Assembly (NCBI RefSeq): GCF_013409255.1
Contig: NZ_JACCAS010000002.1
Span: 186,001 to 250,000, forward strand
DNA length: 64,000 nucleotides
Reading direction: 5' to 3'
Source of the DNA: Paraburkholderia bryophila
GTDB taxonomy: Bacteria; Pseudomonadota; Gammaproteobacteria; Burkholderiales; Burkholderiaceae
In this document: in pieces, positions 35,573 through 44,936 of the stretch
Layout of the letters: each line of letters opens with the position of its first letter
Position numbering within the stretch: the stretch's first letter is position 1
The notes under the pieces: model-generated
What the model saw: the letters and a program-made list of their open reading frames with translations, nothing else
Told to the model about the DNA's origin: nothing
Databases searched by the model: none
Program-made: the position numbers and the translations under genes

Positions 35573-35941
35573 ATGCGGATCGCTCGATACATTGCAAACG
35601 TGGCAGCAACGCTGGTGCCAGGCGTGCTGCTCGCCCGGTACATTGCCAATCTGCCTGTCGAATGGCCATGGTTGACCGGGTCCATCCGGTTCGCGCTGCG
35701 TCTGCCTGGCATCCACGCGTACGACAATCCTGACGATATGTTTGATCTCGTCGGGGTCGTGATTTTCTTCGCCTGCCTGATCGTCGTCGGATTGGTTATG
35801 TCGCTCGTCAACATCGGCACACGACACTACCGCGCACAGCGTCGGGACGCACATGGCAGGCGCCAGCCATCACGCAAGGTGAACGGACTCATCAGTCGAC
35901 GCTGCAAAGAGGCGGAGCCCTTCAGGCACGGTGCGCAATGA
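35573..35941 (+). CDS. Small membrane protein in the effector operon
   Basis: 122 residues, two predicted membrane helices (residues about 5-22 and 50-80, LVGVVIFFACLIVVGLVMSL) and a basic cytosolic tail. Begins 4 bases after the previous stop and ends overlapping the next start (ATGA). Family not recognised. Confidence 0.6.
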   Translation: MRIARYIANVAATLVPGVLLARYIANLPVEWPWLTGSIRFALRLPGIHAYDNPDDMFDLVGVVIFFACLIVVGLVMSLVNIGTRHYRAQRRDAHGRRQPSRKVNGLISRRCKEAEPFRHGAQ

Positions 35942-36483
35942 AGCGCGCGTCCGTGCTGTTGGCAGTCGTATGCTCATCGGCATTCGCCACCGCCCCTGAC
36001 CCCGCTGACGTGATCTCGAAACAAAGCGGATTACCCGCAAGTGAAGTGCAGGGCATGCTGGCGAACTGCGACGCCAACCAGACCAGTCTGAACTTTTGCG
36101 CATGGCGCGATCAGGTGGTGGCCGAGCAGAAACTACAAGATGCGTTGGACGAGAAACCCGCTACCTGCAAGACAGGACTCGAAAAGAAAATCACCGCGTG
36201 GAAGAAGCGCCGCGATGCAAAATGCAAGAAGTCGGTAGAGGAAGAAAACGGCGGCGGCTCGATCGTTCCGATGAGAATTGCCACCTGCGAGGCCGATGAG
36301 ACAGACCGCATGACCAAGGTCATTCGGGCGAAAAATGCCATGCCAATTGACGTGACGATGAGCGTTGCGGACCTAGACAAAAAAGCCCACGACAAGGGCG
36401 GCCTTCAATGCAATCAATTTATTTTGCCTGTCACGTCTTCGGGATATCGGAAGGAGACAACCCAAGCGCATGTGTTGGCCTAA
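35938..36483 (+). CDS. Secreted Cys-rich protein, possibly LprI/DUF1311-like
   Basis: 181 residues. Signal peptide (MKRASVLLAVVCSSAFAT) followed by a helical, Lys- and Cys-containing body (LANCDANQTSLNFCAWRDQVV, CKTGLEKKITAWKKRRDAKC). The pattern resembles the LprI-like lysozyme-inhibitor domain (DUF1311), but the match is by eye. Its 5' end begins MKRAS like the preceding secreted gene, suggesting related signal sequences. The stop overlaps, tail to tail, the lipoprotein gene on the opposite strand. Confidence 0.6.
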   Translation: MKRASVLLAVVCSSAFATAPDPADVISKQSGLPASEVQGMLANCDANQTSLNFCAWRDQVVAEQKLQDALDEKPATCKTGLEKKITAWKKRRDAKCKKSVEEENGGGSIVPMRIATCEADETDRMTKVIRAKNAMPIDVTMSVADLDKKAHDKGGLQCNQFILPVTSSGYRKETTQAHVLA

Positions 36484-36821
36484 ATGCCTTTCAGAATTTC
36501 GCTGCGCTTCGCATCGTAATCTTCCTTGGTGATCAAACCATGCTTATAAAGGTCGGCCAGGTCCTGAAGCCGCTGCGTTGCGCTCACAGGAGGGGCGGGT
36601 GCTGTAGCTCCCCTCGAAGGACATGCGGCCGCGCACAGATGCATGGCATCGGTGCATTGGTGCTGCGCAATCAATGGAAACAGCGTGAACTTACCGAGGC
36701 ACTCCGAATAGGTAGACGTGCAGGACTGGGCGCAGCTCGCGTCAATCTTGCTGGTGTCGATATCCGAAACGCTCGCACAACCGGCTAACAGCATGGTCAG
36801 AAGTAGTATTTTTTTCATCAT
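36480..36821 (-). CDS. Lipoprotein with C-terminal SHOCT domain
   Basis: 113 residues. Lipoprotein signal MMKKILLLTMLLAGC with lipobox LAGC, a Cys-rich centre (six Cys between residues about 28 and 65) and a SHOCT motif at the end (LQDLADLYKHGLITKEDYDAKRSEIL). SHOCT domains mediate oligomerisation. GGGGAAAT before the tandem ATG pair; either may serve as start. Confidence 0.75.
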   Translation of the reverse strand: MMKKILLLTMLLAGCASVSDIDTSKIDASCAQSCTSTYSECLGKFTLFPLIAQHQCTDAMHLCAAACPSRGATAPAPPVSATQRLQDLADLYKHGLITKEDYDAKRSEILKGI

Positions 36822-36872
36822 TATTTCCCCGAATTTCATTTTCGGCCCGTGGCCGCTCACTGCTGCTTCGGT

Positions 36873-37361
36873 TTAGCACGATCCATGGCAATGGTCTCCC
36901 AGCCATGCATCGATGCTCTTTAGCAACGCTTCAATCCGGTCATCCAAAGCGTTATCCTCATCCTTGAGGCCAATCGCAAATGTGCGTAACGCCTTAAGGC
37001 GGCGCTCAATCACAAGATCTCTATCCGGGTCCTTATAGGTAATGTTCGTCAGTTCAAGCTCGTCAACCTTGCGATTGTTAAGATGCAAGGAATTGAAGAA
37101 GTTGATCAGGCTGATATATACAGTCGACATCACGATTAGCACAGCGGCGGCATCCTCGCGCCCAACACACGCGGCCCGCAGTCCTTGCTTGAGCGTATAT
37201 CGCCACTCGCGATTCTCGACATCAAGCGTCGGGTGCAGGCCGTCGTCCTCCGCGAATGTTGAGGCCATCTGCGATGCCTTCCCGACAACCTTTTGCCCGT
37301 AGGGCCCTTTCCTAAGCACGTCCGCGAGAACTTTTTGTTGATGCTTCTGCGAGGCCTCAAC
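36873..37361 (-). pseudogene. Unknown gene, 3' part, split by an IS3-family element
   Basis: Encodes VEASQKHQQKVLADVLRK through a hydrophobic segment (AAAVLIVMSTVYISLINFF) to the end GDHCHGSC. The 5' start lies beyond the IS at 38682-38708 (MEDDEFVQA). Removing the IS and one copy of the CAAC duplication gives a continuous 171-residue frame. Family not recognised; the middle helix suggests a membrane-associated protein. Confidence 0.75.
37358..37361 (+). repeat. 4-bp target duplication, left copy
   Basis: CAAC, repeated at 38678-38681, abutting the left end of the IS3-family element. Confidence 0.8.
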
Positions 37362-37411
37362 TGAACCGCCCCGGATTTGGTGGAGGCTCCAACTCTTGAG
37401 AGAATGGAGCC

Positions 37412-37735
37412 ATGAACAAGTCGAACAAATTTTCTGCTGAAGTCCGGGAACGTGCAGTGCGCATGGTGCAAGAGCATCGGGGCGAGTATCCGTCACAGTG
37501 GGCAGCGATCGAATCCATCGCCCCGAAGATCGGCTGCACGAGCCAGACATTGCTGGGGTGGGTCAAACGAGATGAAGTCGATAGTGGCGAGCGCGAGGGC
37601 GTGAGCACGTCGGAACGCGAACGTCTTAAAGCACTGGAGCGCGAGGTCAAGGAACTGCGCCGCGCCAACGAGATTCTGAAACTGGCGAGCGCGTTTTTCG
37701 CCCAGGCGGAGCTCGACCGCCGCCTGAAGTCCTGA
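37412..37735 (+). CDS. IS3-family transposase OrfA
   Basis: 107 residues: a helix-turn-helix that recognises the IS ends ([32 protein letters not shown]) and a C-terminal leucine-zipper-like helix ([20 protein letters not shown]). Its end overlaps the OrfB frame; a TTTTT run near 37693 is a possible slip site for the -1 frameshift. Confidence 0.92.
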   Translation: MNKSNKFSAEVRERAVRMVQEHRGEYPSQWAAIESIAPKIGCTSQTLLGWVKRDEVDSGEREGVSTSERERLKALEREVKELRRANEILKLASAFFAQAELDRRLKS

Positions 37736-38643
37736 AGGCCTTCATCGATCAGCATCGCGACACCTTCGGGGTCGAGCCGATCTGCAAGGTCTTGCGGATT
37801 GCCCCGTCGGGCTACCGGCGCCATGCTGCGCAGCTTCGCGATCCGTCGCGCCGCTGCGCTCGCGCTATACGCGATGAACGCCTGCGGCCCGAGATCCAGC
37901 GTGTCTGGCAAGCCAACCTGCGTGTCTACGGAGCGGATAAAGTCTGGAAGCAGATGAACCGGGAGCATATCGCGGTGGCTCGCTGCACGGTCGAACGGCT
38001 GATGAAGCAACTGGGTTTGCGTGGCGTAATGCGAGGCAAACGTGCTCGCACGACGATTGCCGATGCGGCGGCCGCTCGCCCGCTGGATCGGGTCAACCGG
38101 CAGTTCAGGGCGGACCGGCCAAACGAGCTCTGGGTTTCTGATTTCACCTATGTATCGACGTGGCAGGGCTGGCTCTACGTGGCCTTCGTGATCGACGTGT
38201 TCGCCCGACGGATCGTCGGTTGGCGCGTCAGTTCGTCGATGACTACAGACTTCGTTCTGGATGCACTTGAACAGGCACTTTGTGCGCGGCGCCCAGGCGG
38301 CGATGGAACGTTGATACATCACTCCGACAGAGGCTCGCAATACGTTAGCATTCGCTATAGCGAGCGACTGGCCGAAGCAGAAATCGAGCCCTCGGTTGGT
38401 AGCCGTGGCGACAGTTACGACAATGCACTGGCCGAGACAATCAACGGTTTGTACAAGGCCGAACTGATTCATCGCCGCAACTGGAAAACACGGGAGTCCG
38501 TCGAGTTGGCAACGCTGGAATGGGTGGCCTGGTTCAATCATCATCGATTGATGGCACCCCTCGGCTACATCCCGCCTGCTGAAGCTGAGGCAAACTACTA
38601 TCGGCAACTTGAAACACCGGTCGCCGAACCCGCATTAACTTAA
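37729..38643 (+). CDS. IS3-family transposase OrfB (made by -1 frameshift)
   Basis: Catalytic part with the integrase DDE core: first D in [12 protein letters not shown], second in [11 protein letters not shown] in [15 protein letters not shown]. The frame is open upstream of its first ATG (37792) and reads [19 protein letters not shown], the usual OrfB beginning, so expression is as an OrfAB fusion. No stops or shifts within the frame. Confidence 0.9.
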   Translation, partial: VLKAFIDQHRDTFGVEPICKVLRIAPSGYRRHAAQLRDPSRRCARAIRDERLRPEIQRVWQANLRVYGADKVWKQMNREHIAVARCTVERLMKQLGLRGVMRGKRARTTIADAAAARPLDRVNRQFRADRPNELWVSDFTYVSTWQGWLYVAFVIDVFARRIVGWRVSSSMTTDFVLDALEQALCARRPGGDGTLIHHSDRGSQYVSIRYSERLAEAEIEPSVGSRGDSYDNALAETINGLYKAELIHRRNWKTRESVELATLEWVAWFNHHRLMAPLGYIPPAEAEANYYRQLETPVAEPALT

Positions 38644-38677
38644 ACCAACCAGCCTCCACGATTCCCGGGGCGGTTCA

Positions 38678-38681
38678 CAAC
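38678..38681 (+). repeat. 4-bp target duplication, right copy
   Basis: CAAC, identical to 37358-37361, directly after the right end of the IS3-family element. Confidence 0.8.
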
Positions 38682-38708
38682 CGCCTGCACAAATTCGTCA
38701 TCTTCCAT
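38682..38708 (-). pseudogene. Unknown gene, 5' start codons, cut off by the IS3 element
   Basis: Minus-strand ATG at 38708 preceded by GGGGGAAAT, encoding MEDDEFVQA before the IS. Joins in frame with 36873-37361 after precise excision. Confidence 0.7.
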
Positions 38709-38889
38709 ATTTCCCCCGATCAAATTGTGTCGCTTGTTGGGACGCAGACCATATTACGAACGGCCTCTCACACCGACCGTATGCCAACGCGGGAGAGAAA
38801 TTCTGCCGAGAAGCCTCGACAGTGTCCCCGACCACGCGATGAATTCTTCGGAGCTTCAGCGAGCTCTGGCTACAGTCGGTTCAGCAGCA

Positions 38890-38954
38890 ACGATGGCTGA
38901 TACTCGTATTTCTGAAACAAACACACCGATGCGAACTAACCGATTACACCGCAT
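38890..38954 (-). pseudogene. Remnant of an aldo/keto reductase 5' end
   Basis: Minus-strand reading from 38954 gives MRCNRLVRIGVFVSEIRVSA, an obvious decayed relative of the functional MRYNQLGRTGIFVSELCLG at 32948. Nothing recognisable follows. Confidence 0.65.
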
Positions 38955-39030
38955 TGCCAAGACTCCGCCGTGAAGGGGTGGATGGGTGAAGCATGGAGGT
39001 TACGGCAATTGAGAGAAGTCGGCTGGGGGC
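38909..39030. repeat. Right copy of the diverged 120-bp direct repeat
   Basis: Corresponds to 32903-33025 (start and upstream region of the aldo/keto reductase gene), same orientation, with many substitutions. The two copies bracket the tlde1 and IS-rich segment. Confidence 0.8.
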
Positions 39031-39379
39031 GGATCGGGGCTAGGGGCTCGGTGTTAGAGGTTGTCACGAACGCGGCGAGATTTGGTTCAATCTGTCGAGG
39101 CAAATTTCTCGTCGCCTCTAATCTTTACCTGGCGTTCAATCAACAAAAAGATTCGTCGTTGCGGCCAAAGTTGAGGTCGACGATTAATTGTCAAAATTCT
39201 TTAAAATCAATACTAACAAGCGCCATCTAAACCCGAAAAAACAACCTCACCAACAAATTCACCATATCGTCCCGCTGCTTACCAAGCACCCATCACACAT
39301 AACGGTCATCCCAATATCGAAATCGCATAAATTGGAATAATTGGCCCGCTAAAATCGCGACCTTCTGCCGGAGAATGCG

Positions 39380-39817
39380 ATGAGTGATAATCACAACATT
39401 TACAGATATGGCCTCCATACCAACCTTCGCCCCGTGGACCTGTTTGTCTTCGTGGCTTTGGACGAAACCCGAAAGCAACTTGGTCTCGATGACCTTGCCA
39501 GTGCGGCAGCTATCTTGCTGGGTAACAATGATGTGCCCGTTGCAGGGAAGCTTGGCGGTGCGGTGACAGGTACTTCAGTCGCTTCGCTAGCAGCGCGGCA
39601 ACTCCTCCCCTTCAACGTGGCAATCCGTTTACCTACCATTACCCGTGCCGGAATCGGCGGTCTTCGGATTGCGATGACCAGAAGTCTTGGGGCGTTCGTT
39701 GGGAGAGCGATTCCGGTGATCGGTGTGGTGGTGCTGGCTCGCGATGTCTTTCTTATCATGAGACACTCGGTGATGATGTTTAACAGGCTGGTAAAACCCG
39801 AAGACCGGATATTCTGA
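39380..39817 (+). CDS. STM2901-family protein
   Basis: 145 residues. The N-terminal TNLRPVDLFVFVALDETRKQLGLDDL segment and central GTSVASLAAR, LPTITRAGIGGLRI match the STM2901 family known from Salmonella and other gamma/beta-proteobacteria. Two hydrophobic stretches (residues about 50-70 and 110-130) suggest membrane insertion. Function unknown. One base separates it from the DUF1493 gene, its usual partner. Confidence 0.7.
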   Translation: MSDNHNIYRYGLHTNLRPVDLFVFVALDETRKQLGLDDLASAAAILLGNNDVPVAGKLGGAVTGTSVASLAARQLLPFNVAIRLPTITRAGIGGLRIAMTRSLGAFVGRAIPVIGVVVLARDVFLIMRHSVMMFNRLVKPEDRIF

Positions 39818-39818
39818 A

Positions 39819-40202
39819 ATGGCCGATGAAACTTGGGATCAACTTGAAGCGTTTGCCCGCAAAGAGTTGGGGCGACCGATTTTCGGCGGTCCACTTAAAT
39901 TGACACCGGCTAGCAGGCTTGAAGAAGACCTCCGGCTAACTGGGCTTGATGCTGTCGAATTTATCGACAAATGGGCCGAGACTTTCCACGTCATGGCCTG
40001 TGGTTTCCCGTATCGTCGCTACTTTGGCCCGGACAGCCTCGACGTGATCAAGTCAGTTCTCGGCGTGTTCTCGGAGAAATTCCGCGATCCAGAACTCGTG
40101 CCGCTTACCTTGGGCATGCTCGCCGAAGCGATGCGACGCGGGAGATGGGACACCGACGAGATCGAAGCAACTTGCAATATCGGCCTTCGCCGGCAGCCGT
40201 AG
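39819..40202 (+). CDS. DUF1493-family (acyl-carrier-like) protein
   Basis: 127 residues. The core SRLEEDLRLTGLDAVEFIDKWAETF resembles an acyl-carrier helix bundle, with an Asp/Ala (GLDAVEF) where carrier proteins have the phosphopantetheine Ser, so it is probably not a carrier. Function unknown. Co-transcribed with the STM2901-like gene; followed by a terminator. Confidence 0.75.
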   Translation: MADETWDQLEAFARKELGRPIFGGPLKLTPASRLEEDLRLTGLDAVEFIDKWAETFHVMACGFPYRRYFGPDSLDVIKSVLGVFSEKFRDPELVPLTLGMLAEAMRRGRWDTDEIEATCNIGLRRQP

Positions 40203-40227
40203 ATATCTCCCTTCCTTGCCCAATTGA

Positions 40228-40250
40228 GCCCCGCTTAGCGCGGGGTTTTT
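40228..40250 (+). terminator. Rho-independent terminator after DUF1493
   Basis: CCCCGC-TTA-GCGGGG-type hairpin followed by TTTTT. It ends the accessory region just before lhr. Confidence 0.85.
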
Positions 40251-40418
40251 ATTTCGTGCCGCAATCGCTTCATTGCAATTGATTGCATCGACCACCCGGC
40301 TCGCTCGCACACACGGTCATTCGCGTCACGCCCCCTCAGCAAACCCCGCGTAAACCTGCCAGACTGACCCGAAACCCCGCCTCTAGATATGGCCCCCCAC
40401 GCCCCCATCTAAGCCTCC

Positions 40419-43400
40419 ATGACTTCGGCAAAGACAAAGCCCACCGCCGCGCTAAACGCGGCTCGCCCTTCCAAAGCGTCGCGCAAAGCGGCGGGCACGG
40501 CCACGGCCGAATCGACCACGTCGACCACCCCGACCACGTCCACCGCGCTAACCGCTCTAACCCCCTTCCACCCCGCCGTCTCCAACTGGTTCAAAAAAAC
40601 CTTCCCCGCGCCCACCGACGCCCAAACCGCCGCATGGCCGCAAATCCGCAGCGGCCGCTCCACACTGGTCGCCGCCCCGACCGGCTCGGGCAAAACCCTC
40701 ACCGCCTTCCTCTCGGCACTCGACGATCTGGTCCAGCAAGGCCTCGCCAACGGCGGCGCCCTGCCCGATGAAACGCTGGTGGTCTACATCTCGCCGCTGA
40801 AAGCCCTTTCCAACGACATCCGCATCAACCTGCAAGCCCCGTTACAAGGCATCGCCGAAGAACTCACCGCGCTCGGCCTGCCGCCGCTCGACATCCGCAC
40901 GGCCGTGCGCACCGGCGACACCACCCAGCAAGAGCGCAACGCGCTAAAAAAGCGCGCGCCGCACATTCTGGTGACCACACCCGAATCGCTCTACGTGCTG
41001 CTCGGCTCCGACTCCGGCCGCCGCATGCTCGCCACCGTGCGCACGGTCATCGTCGATGAAATTCACGCACTCGCGGGCAGCAAGCGCGGCAGCCATCTCG
41101 CGCTCAGCCTCGAACGGCTCGACGCGTTGTGCCAGCGTCGCTTGCCGCGTATCGGCCTGTCGGCCACGCAGAAGCCGGTCAGCGCGGTCGCGCGCTTTCT
41201 GGTGGGCGGTGCGAGCCTCGCGAGCAGCGAGCCCGCCGACTGCGCGATCATCGACGTCGGCCATATCCGCGCCCGCGATCTCGCGCTGGAAATCCCGCCA
41301 GTGCCGCTGGAAGCGGTCATGTCGAACGAAGTGTGGGAACGCGTCTACGACCGTCTCGCTGAACTGGTGGCGATGCATCGCACCACGCTGGTTTTCGTCA
41401 ACACGCGCCGCATGGCTGAACGCGCCGCGCGTCATCTGACCGAGCGTCTGGGCAAGGACGCGGTCGCCGCGCATCACGGCAGCCTCGCGAAAGAACATCG
41501 TTTCGATGCCGAACAGCGCCTCAAACGTGGCGAATTGCGCGTGCTGATCGCGACGGCGTCGCTGGAACTCGGTATCGATATCGGCGATGTCGAACTGGTC
41601 TGCCAGATGGGTTCGCCGCGCGCGATCGCGCCGTTCCTGCAACGCGTCGGACGCTCGGGCCACCAGGTCGGCGGCATGCCCAAAGGGCGGCTGTTTCCCG
41701 CCTCGCGCGACGATCTGATCGAATGCGCGGCGCTGCTCGATTGCGTGCAGCGCGGCGAACTCGACGCGTTGTGGATTCCGCGCGCGCCGCTCGACGTGCT
41801 CGCGCAGCAGATCGTCGCGGAAGTCTCCAGCGCCGAATGGGACGAAGACGCGCTGTTCGACATGGTGCGGCGCGCCGCGCCCTACGCGGACCTCGAACGC
41901 GAGCAATACGACGCCGTGCTGCGCATGCTCGCCGAAGGCTACACAAGCCGCAACGGTCCGCGCGGCGCGTATATCCACCGCGACGTGGTGAGCGGCACGC
42001 TGCGCGGCCGGCGCGGCGGCAAGCTGGTGGCCGTGACCTCGGGCGGCACGATTCCCGAGAATGCCGACTACGCCGTCGTGCTCGAACCGCAGGCGATCAA
42101 CATCGGCACGGTCAACGAAGACTTTGCGGTTGAAAGTCTGGCCGGCGACGTGTTCCAGCTCGGCAACGCGTCGTACCGGATTCTGCGGATCGAGAGCGGC
42201 CGCGTGCGGGTCGAGGACGCGCAAGGCCAGCCGCCGAATATTCCGTTCTGGCTCGGCGAGGCACCGGGGCGCAGCGACGAACTGTCATTCGGCGTGGCGC
42301 GGCTAAGAGAGCAGATCGGGCATTTGCTCGACGCGAAAACCGAAACCACGGCCGAAACCGAAACCCACCCCGCACGCCTCGACCAAGCGATCGACTGGCT
42401 CATCGACACCCTCGGTCTCGACGAAGCCGCCGCGCGCCAGATCGTCGACTATCTCGCCCGCGCCCGCGCCGCGCTCGGTGTGCTGCCGACGCAAAACACG
42501 CTGGTCATGGAGCGTTTCTTCGACGAATCCGGCGGCACCCAACTCGTGATTCACGCACCGTTCGGCAGCCGCGTGAACCGCGCATGGGGCCTCGCGCTGC
42601 GCAAGCGTTTTTGCCGGACCTTCAACTTCGAACTGCAGGCCGCCGCCACCGAGGACGCGATCGTCCTGTCGCTGACCGGCAGCCACTCGTTCGTGCTCGA
42701 CGAAGTGTGGCGCTATCTGCATTCGAACAGCGCCGAGCATCTGCTGATTCAGGCGCTGCTCGACGCGCCGTTGTTCGGCGTGCGCTGGCGCTGGAACGCG
42801 ACCACCGCGCTCGGTTTGCCGCGTTACACCGGCGGCCGCAAAACCGCGCCGCAATTACAGCGCATGCGCAGCGAAGACCTGCTCACGAGCGTGTTTCCCG
42901 AGCAGGCGGCGTGTCTGGAGAACATCGTCGGCGAGCGCGAACTGCCGCGTCATCCGCTAGTCGACCAGACCGTCGACGACTGCCTGCACGACGCGATGGA
43001 TAGTGACGCCTGGCTGGCGCTGCTGCGCCGTATCGAACAGGGAGACGTGCAACTGGTGGCGCGCGATTTGCCCGCACCGTCGCCGCTGGCCGCCGAAATC
43101 CTGACCGCGAAACCGTACGCGTATCTGGACGACGCACCGATCGAGGAACGTCGCACGCAGGCGGTGATGAATCGCCGCTGGACCGATCCCGCCAGCGCCG
43201 ACGACCTCGGCGCGCTCGACGCCGACGCGATCGACAGCGTGCGCGACGAAGCCTGGCCGCAGGCGCGCAACGCCGACGAGATGCACGAAGCGCTGACAGG
43301 CCTCGCCTGCATCACCGAGGCCGAGACGCAGGCGCACGAACACTGGCCCGCGTGGCTCGCCGCGCTGGCCGGGTCGGGCCGCGCGACCCGCCTGCAGGTC

Positions 43401-44936
43401 AGCGAAGACGTCGCACTGTGGCTGCCCGCCGAACGCCTCACCTGCTTTCAGGCGCTCTACCCCGACGTCCCGGCCGCTCGCTACGCGCCGCCGCTCGTGG
43501 CGCCCAAAGGCTACGCCGAAACCTGGAGCGCCGACGACGCCCTGCTCGACGTTCTACGCGCGCGCTTGACCGGCTTCGGCCCACTGCCTGTCGAAACGAT
43601 TGCACAGGCGCTGGCGTTGCCGGCGGCATCGATCGAACAGACGCTGACGCGCCTCGAAGCGGAAGGCTACGTGATGCGCGGCCGCTTTACACCTCACGCC
43701 GACATAGAGGAATGGTGCGAACGCCATCTGCTCGCACGCATCCATCGCTACACGGTGAAACGCTTACGCCGCGAAATCGAGCCGGTGGAACGGCACGACT
43801 TCATGCGCTTCCTGTTCGCATGGCAGCACCTGACACCGGACACGCGCAGCGAGGGCCGCGACGCACTCGCCGCGGTGCTCGACCAGATGGAAGGCTTCCA
43901 GGCCGCCGCGGGCGCATGGGAAGACGACATTCTGCCGGCCCGCGTAAAAGCTTATTCGAACACTTCGCTCGACGAACTATGCCGGGCCGGCAAAATCGTC
44001 TGGACCCGTCTGAGCGACCGAGCACGCAGCGGCGCGGGACCGATTCGCAGCACGCCGATCGTGCTGTTGCCACGCGGCCAGGTGCGCATGTGGAACGCGT
44101 TGATCGATCCGTCGAAGCAACCGGCGTTGTCGGCGCGCGCGCAAAGCGTCTACGACACGCTGGCGCAACATGGCGCGATGTTCTTCGACGAGGTACTGAC
44201 GGAAGTCCGCGTTTTGCGGATGGAACTGGAGAACGCATTAGGCGAACTCGTGGCCGCCGGTCTCGTGAACTCGGACAGTTTCGCGGGCCTGCGCGCGTTG
44301 CTGAAGCCGGTGGCCAAACGCAATGCGTTCCCCAGCAACCGGCGCGCGAGGTCGAGCGCATTGATCGGAGGAATGGACGATGCGGGCCGCTGGGCGCTGG
44401 TCAGCCGCCCGGCGGCCGCCGCCGAGCCAGCGTTAACATCGGCACCCGCGCCCGAGCGGCGCAGGCAATTGCCGCCCGACGTGCTCGAATATGTCGCAAT
44501 GACCTTGCTGCGCCGCTATGGCATCGTGTTCTGGCGCCTGCTCGAACGCGAGGCCGATTGGCTGCCGCCGTGGCGAGATCTGCTGCGCGTATTCCAACGC
44601 CTCGAAGCGCGCGGCGTGATTCGCGGCGGACGCTTCGTCAACGGACTCGCGGGCGAGCAGTTTGCGTTGCCGGAAGCGATTCCCCTATTGCGCGAGGTGC
44701 GTCGCCATGCGAACGATGGTGCTTTTGTGTGCGTCGCCGGCACCGATCCGTTGAATCTGGCGGGCACCTTGCTTGTCGGAGAACGCGTGCCCGCCGTGGC
44801 AGGCAATCGGGTGTTGTATCGCGATGGCGTGGTGATCGCCACACTCGTGGCAGGGACTTTCTGGTTCGCGCCCACCGTGGAGGACAACCCGGTCGAACGG
44901 GAGCGGGCACGCGGCTGGCTGGCAAAAAGATTCTAG
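40419..44936 (+). CDS. lhr: Lhr-type large ATP-dependent DNA/RNA helicase
   Basis: 1505 residues, similar to full-length E. coli Lhr. After a Thr/Ser/Ala-rich tail (1-50) come the superfamily 2 motifs: Q-region and Walker A APTGSGKT (about residues 86-93), DEIH near 212, SATQ, and the C-terminal RecA domain (VNTRRMAERAARHL, QRVGRSGHQ). The long C-terminal part includes the Lhr winged-helix and the Lhr-C domains. A 3'-5' helicase linked to DNA repair. Monocistronic. Confidence 0.93.
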   Translation: MTSAKTKPTAALNAARPSKASRKAAGTATAESTTSTTPTTSTALTALTPFHPAVSNWFKKTFPAPTDAQTAAWPQIRSGRSTLVAAPTGSGKTLTAFLSALDDLVQQGLANGGALPDETLVVYISPLKALSNDIRINLQAPLQGIAEELTALGLPPLDIRTAVRTGDTTQQERNALKKRAPHILVTTPESLYVLLGSDSGRRMLATVRTVIVDEIHALAGSKRGSHLALSLERLDALCQRRLPRIGLSATQKPVSAVARFLVGGASLASSEPADCAIIDVGHIRARDLALEIPPVPLEAVMSNEVWERVYDRLAELVAMHRTTLVFVNTRRMAERAARHLTERLGKDAVAAHHGSLAKEHRFDAEQRLKRGELRVLIATASLELGIDIGDVELVCQMGSPRAIAPFLQRVGRSGHQVGGMPKGRLFPASRDDLIECAALLDCVQRGELDALWIPRAPLDVLAQQIVAEVSSAEWDEDALFDMVRRAAPYADLEREQYDAVLRMLAEGYTSRNGPRGAYIHRDVVSGTLRGRRGGKLVAVTSGGTIPENADYAVVLEPQAINIGTVNEDFAVESLAGDVFQLGNASYRILRIESGRVRVEDAQGQPPNIPFWLGEAPGRSDELSFGVARLREQIGHLLDAKTETTAETETHPARLDQAIDWLIDTLGLDEAAARQIVDYLARARAALGVLPTQNTLVMERFFDESGGTQLVIHAPFGSRVNRAWGLALRKRFCRTFNFELQAAATEDAIVLSLTGSHSFVLDEVWRYLHSNSAEHLLIQALLDAPLFGVRWRWNATTALGLPRYTGGRKTAPQLQRMRSEDLLTSVFPEQAACLENIVGERELPRHPLVDQTVDDCLHDAMDSDAWLALLRRIEQGDVQLVARDLPAPSPLAAEILTAKPYAYLDDAPIEERRTQAVMNRRWTDPASADDLGALDADAIDSVRDEAWPQARNADEMHEALTGLACITEAETQAHEHWPAWLAALAGSGRATRLQVSEDVALWLPAERLTCFQALYPDVPAARYAPPLVAPKGYAETWSADDALLDVLRARLTGFGPLPVETIAQALALPAASIEQTLTRLEAEGYVMRGRFTPHADIEEWCERHLLARIHRYTVKRLRREIEPVERHDFMRFLFAWQHLTPDTRSEGRDALAAVLDQMEGFQAAAGAWEDDILPARVKAYSNTSLDELCRAGKIVWTRLSDRARSGAGPIRSTPIVLLPRGQVRMWNALIDPSKQPALSARAQSVYDTLAQHGAMFFDEVLTEVRVLRMELENALGELVAAGLVNSDSFAGLRALLKPVAKRNAFPSNRRARSSALIGGMDDAGRWALVSRPAAAAEPALTSAPAPERRRQLPPDVLEYVAMTLLRRYGIVFWRLLEREADWLPPWRDLLRVFQRLEARGVIRGGRFVNGLAGEQFALPEAIPLLREVRRHANDGAFVCVAGTDPLNLAGTLLVGERVPAVAGNRVLYRDGVVIATLVAGTFWFAPTVEDNPVERERARGWLAKRF

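Larger units (their letters stand above)
37362..38677 (+). mobile_element. IS3-family insertion sequence
   Basis: 1316 bp. Inverted ends TGAACCGCCCCGGATTTGGT and, on the other side (complement), TGAACCGCCCCGGGAATCGT, both continuing into GGAGGCT. A 4-bp duplication CAAC flanks it. Two overlapping frames, orfA and orfB, in -1 relation. Inserted in the 5' end of an unknown minus-strand gene. Confidence 0.93.
38709..39379. other. Low-GC gap holding a decayed aldo/keto reductase start
   Basis: About 670 bases with no intact gene. It contains the right copy of the 120-bp repeat (38909-39030) and, on its right, an AT-rich stretch (39100-39370) that probably holds the promoter of the STM2901-like gene. 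Confidence 0.6.
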
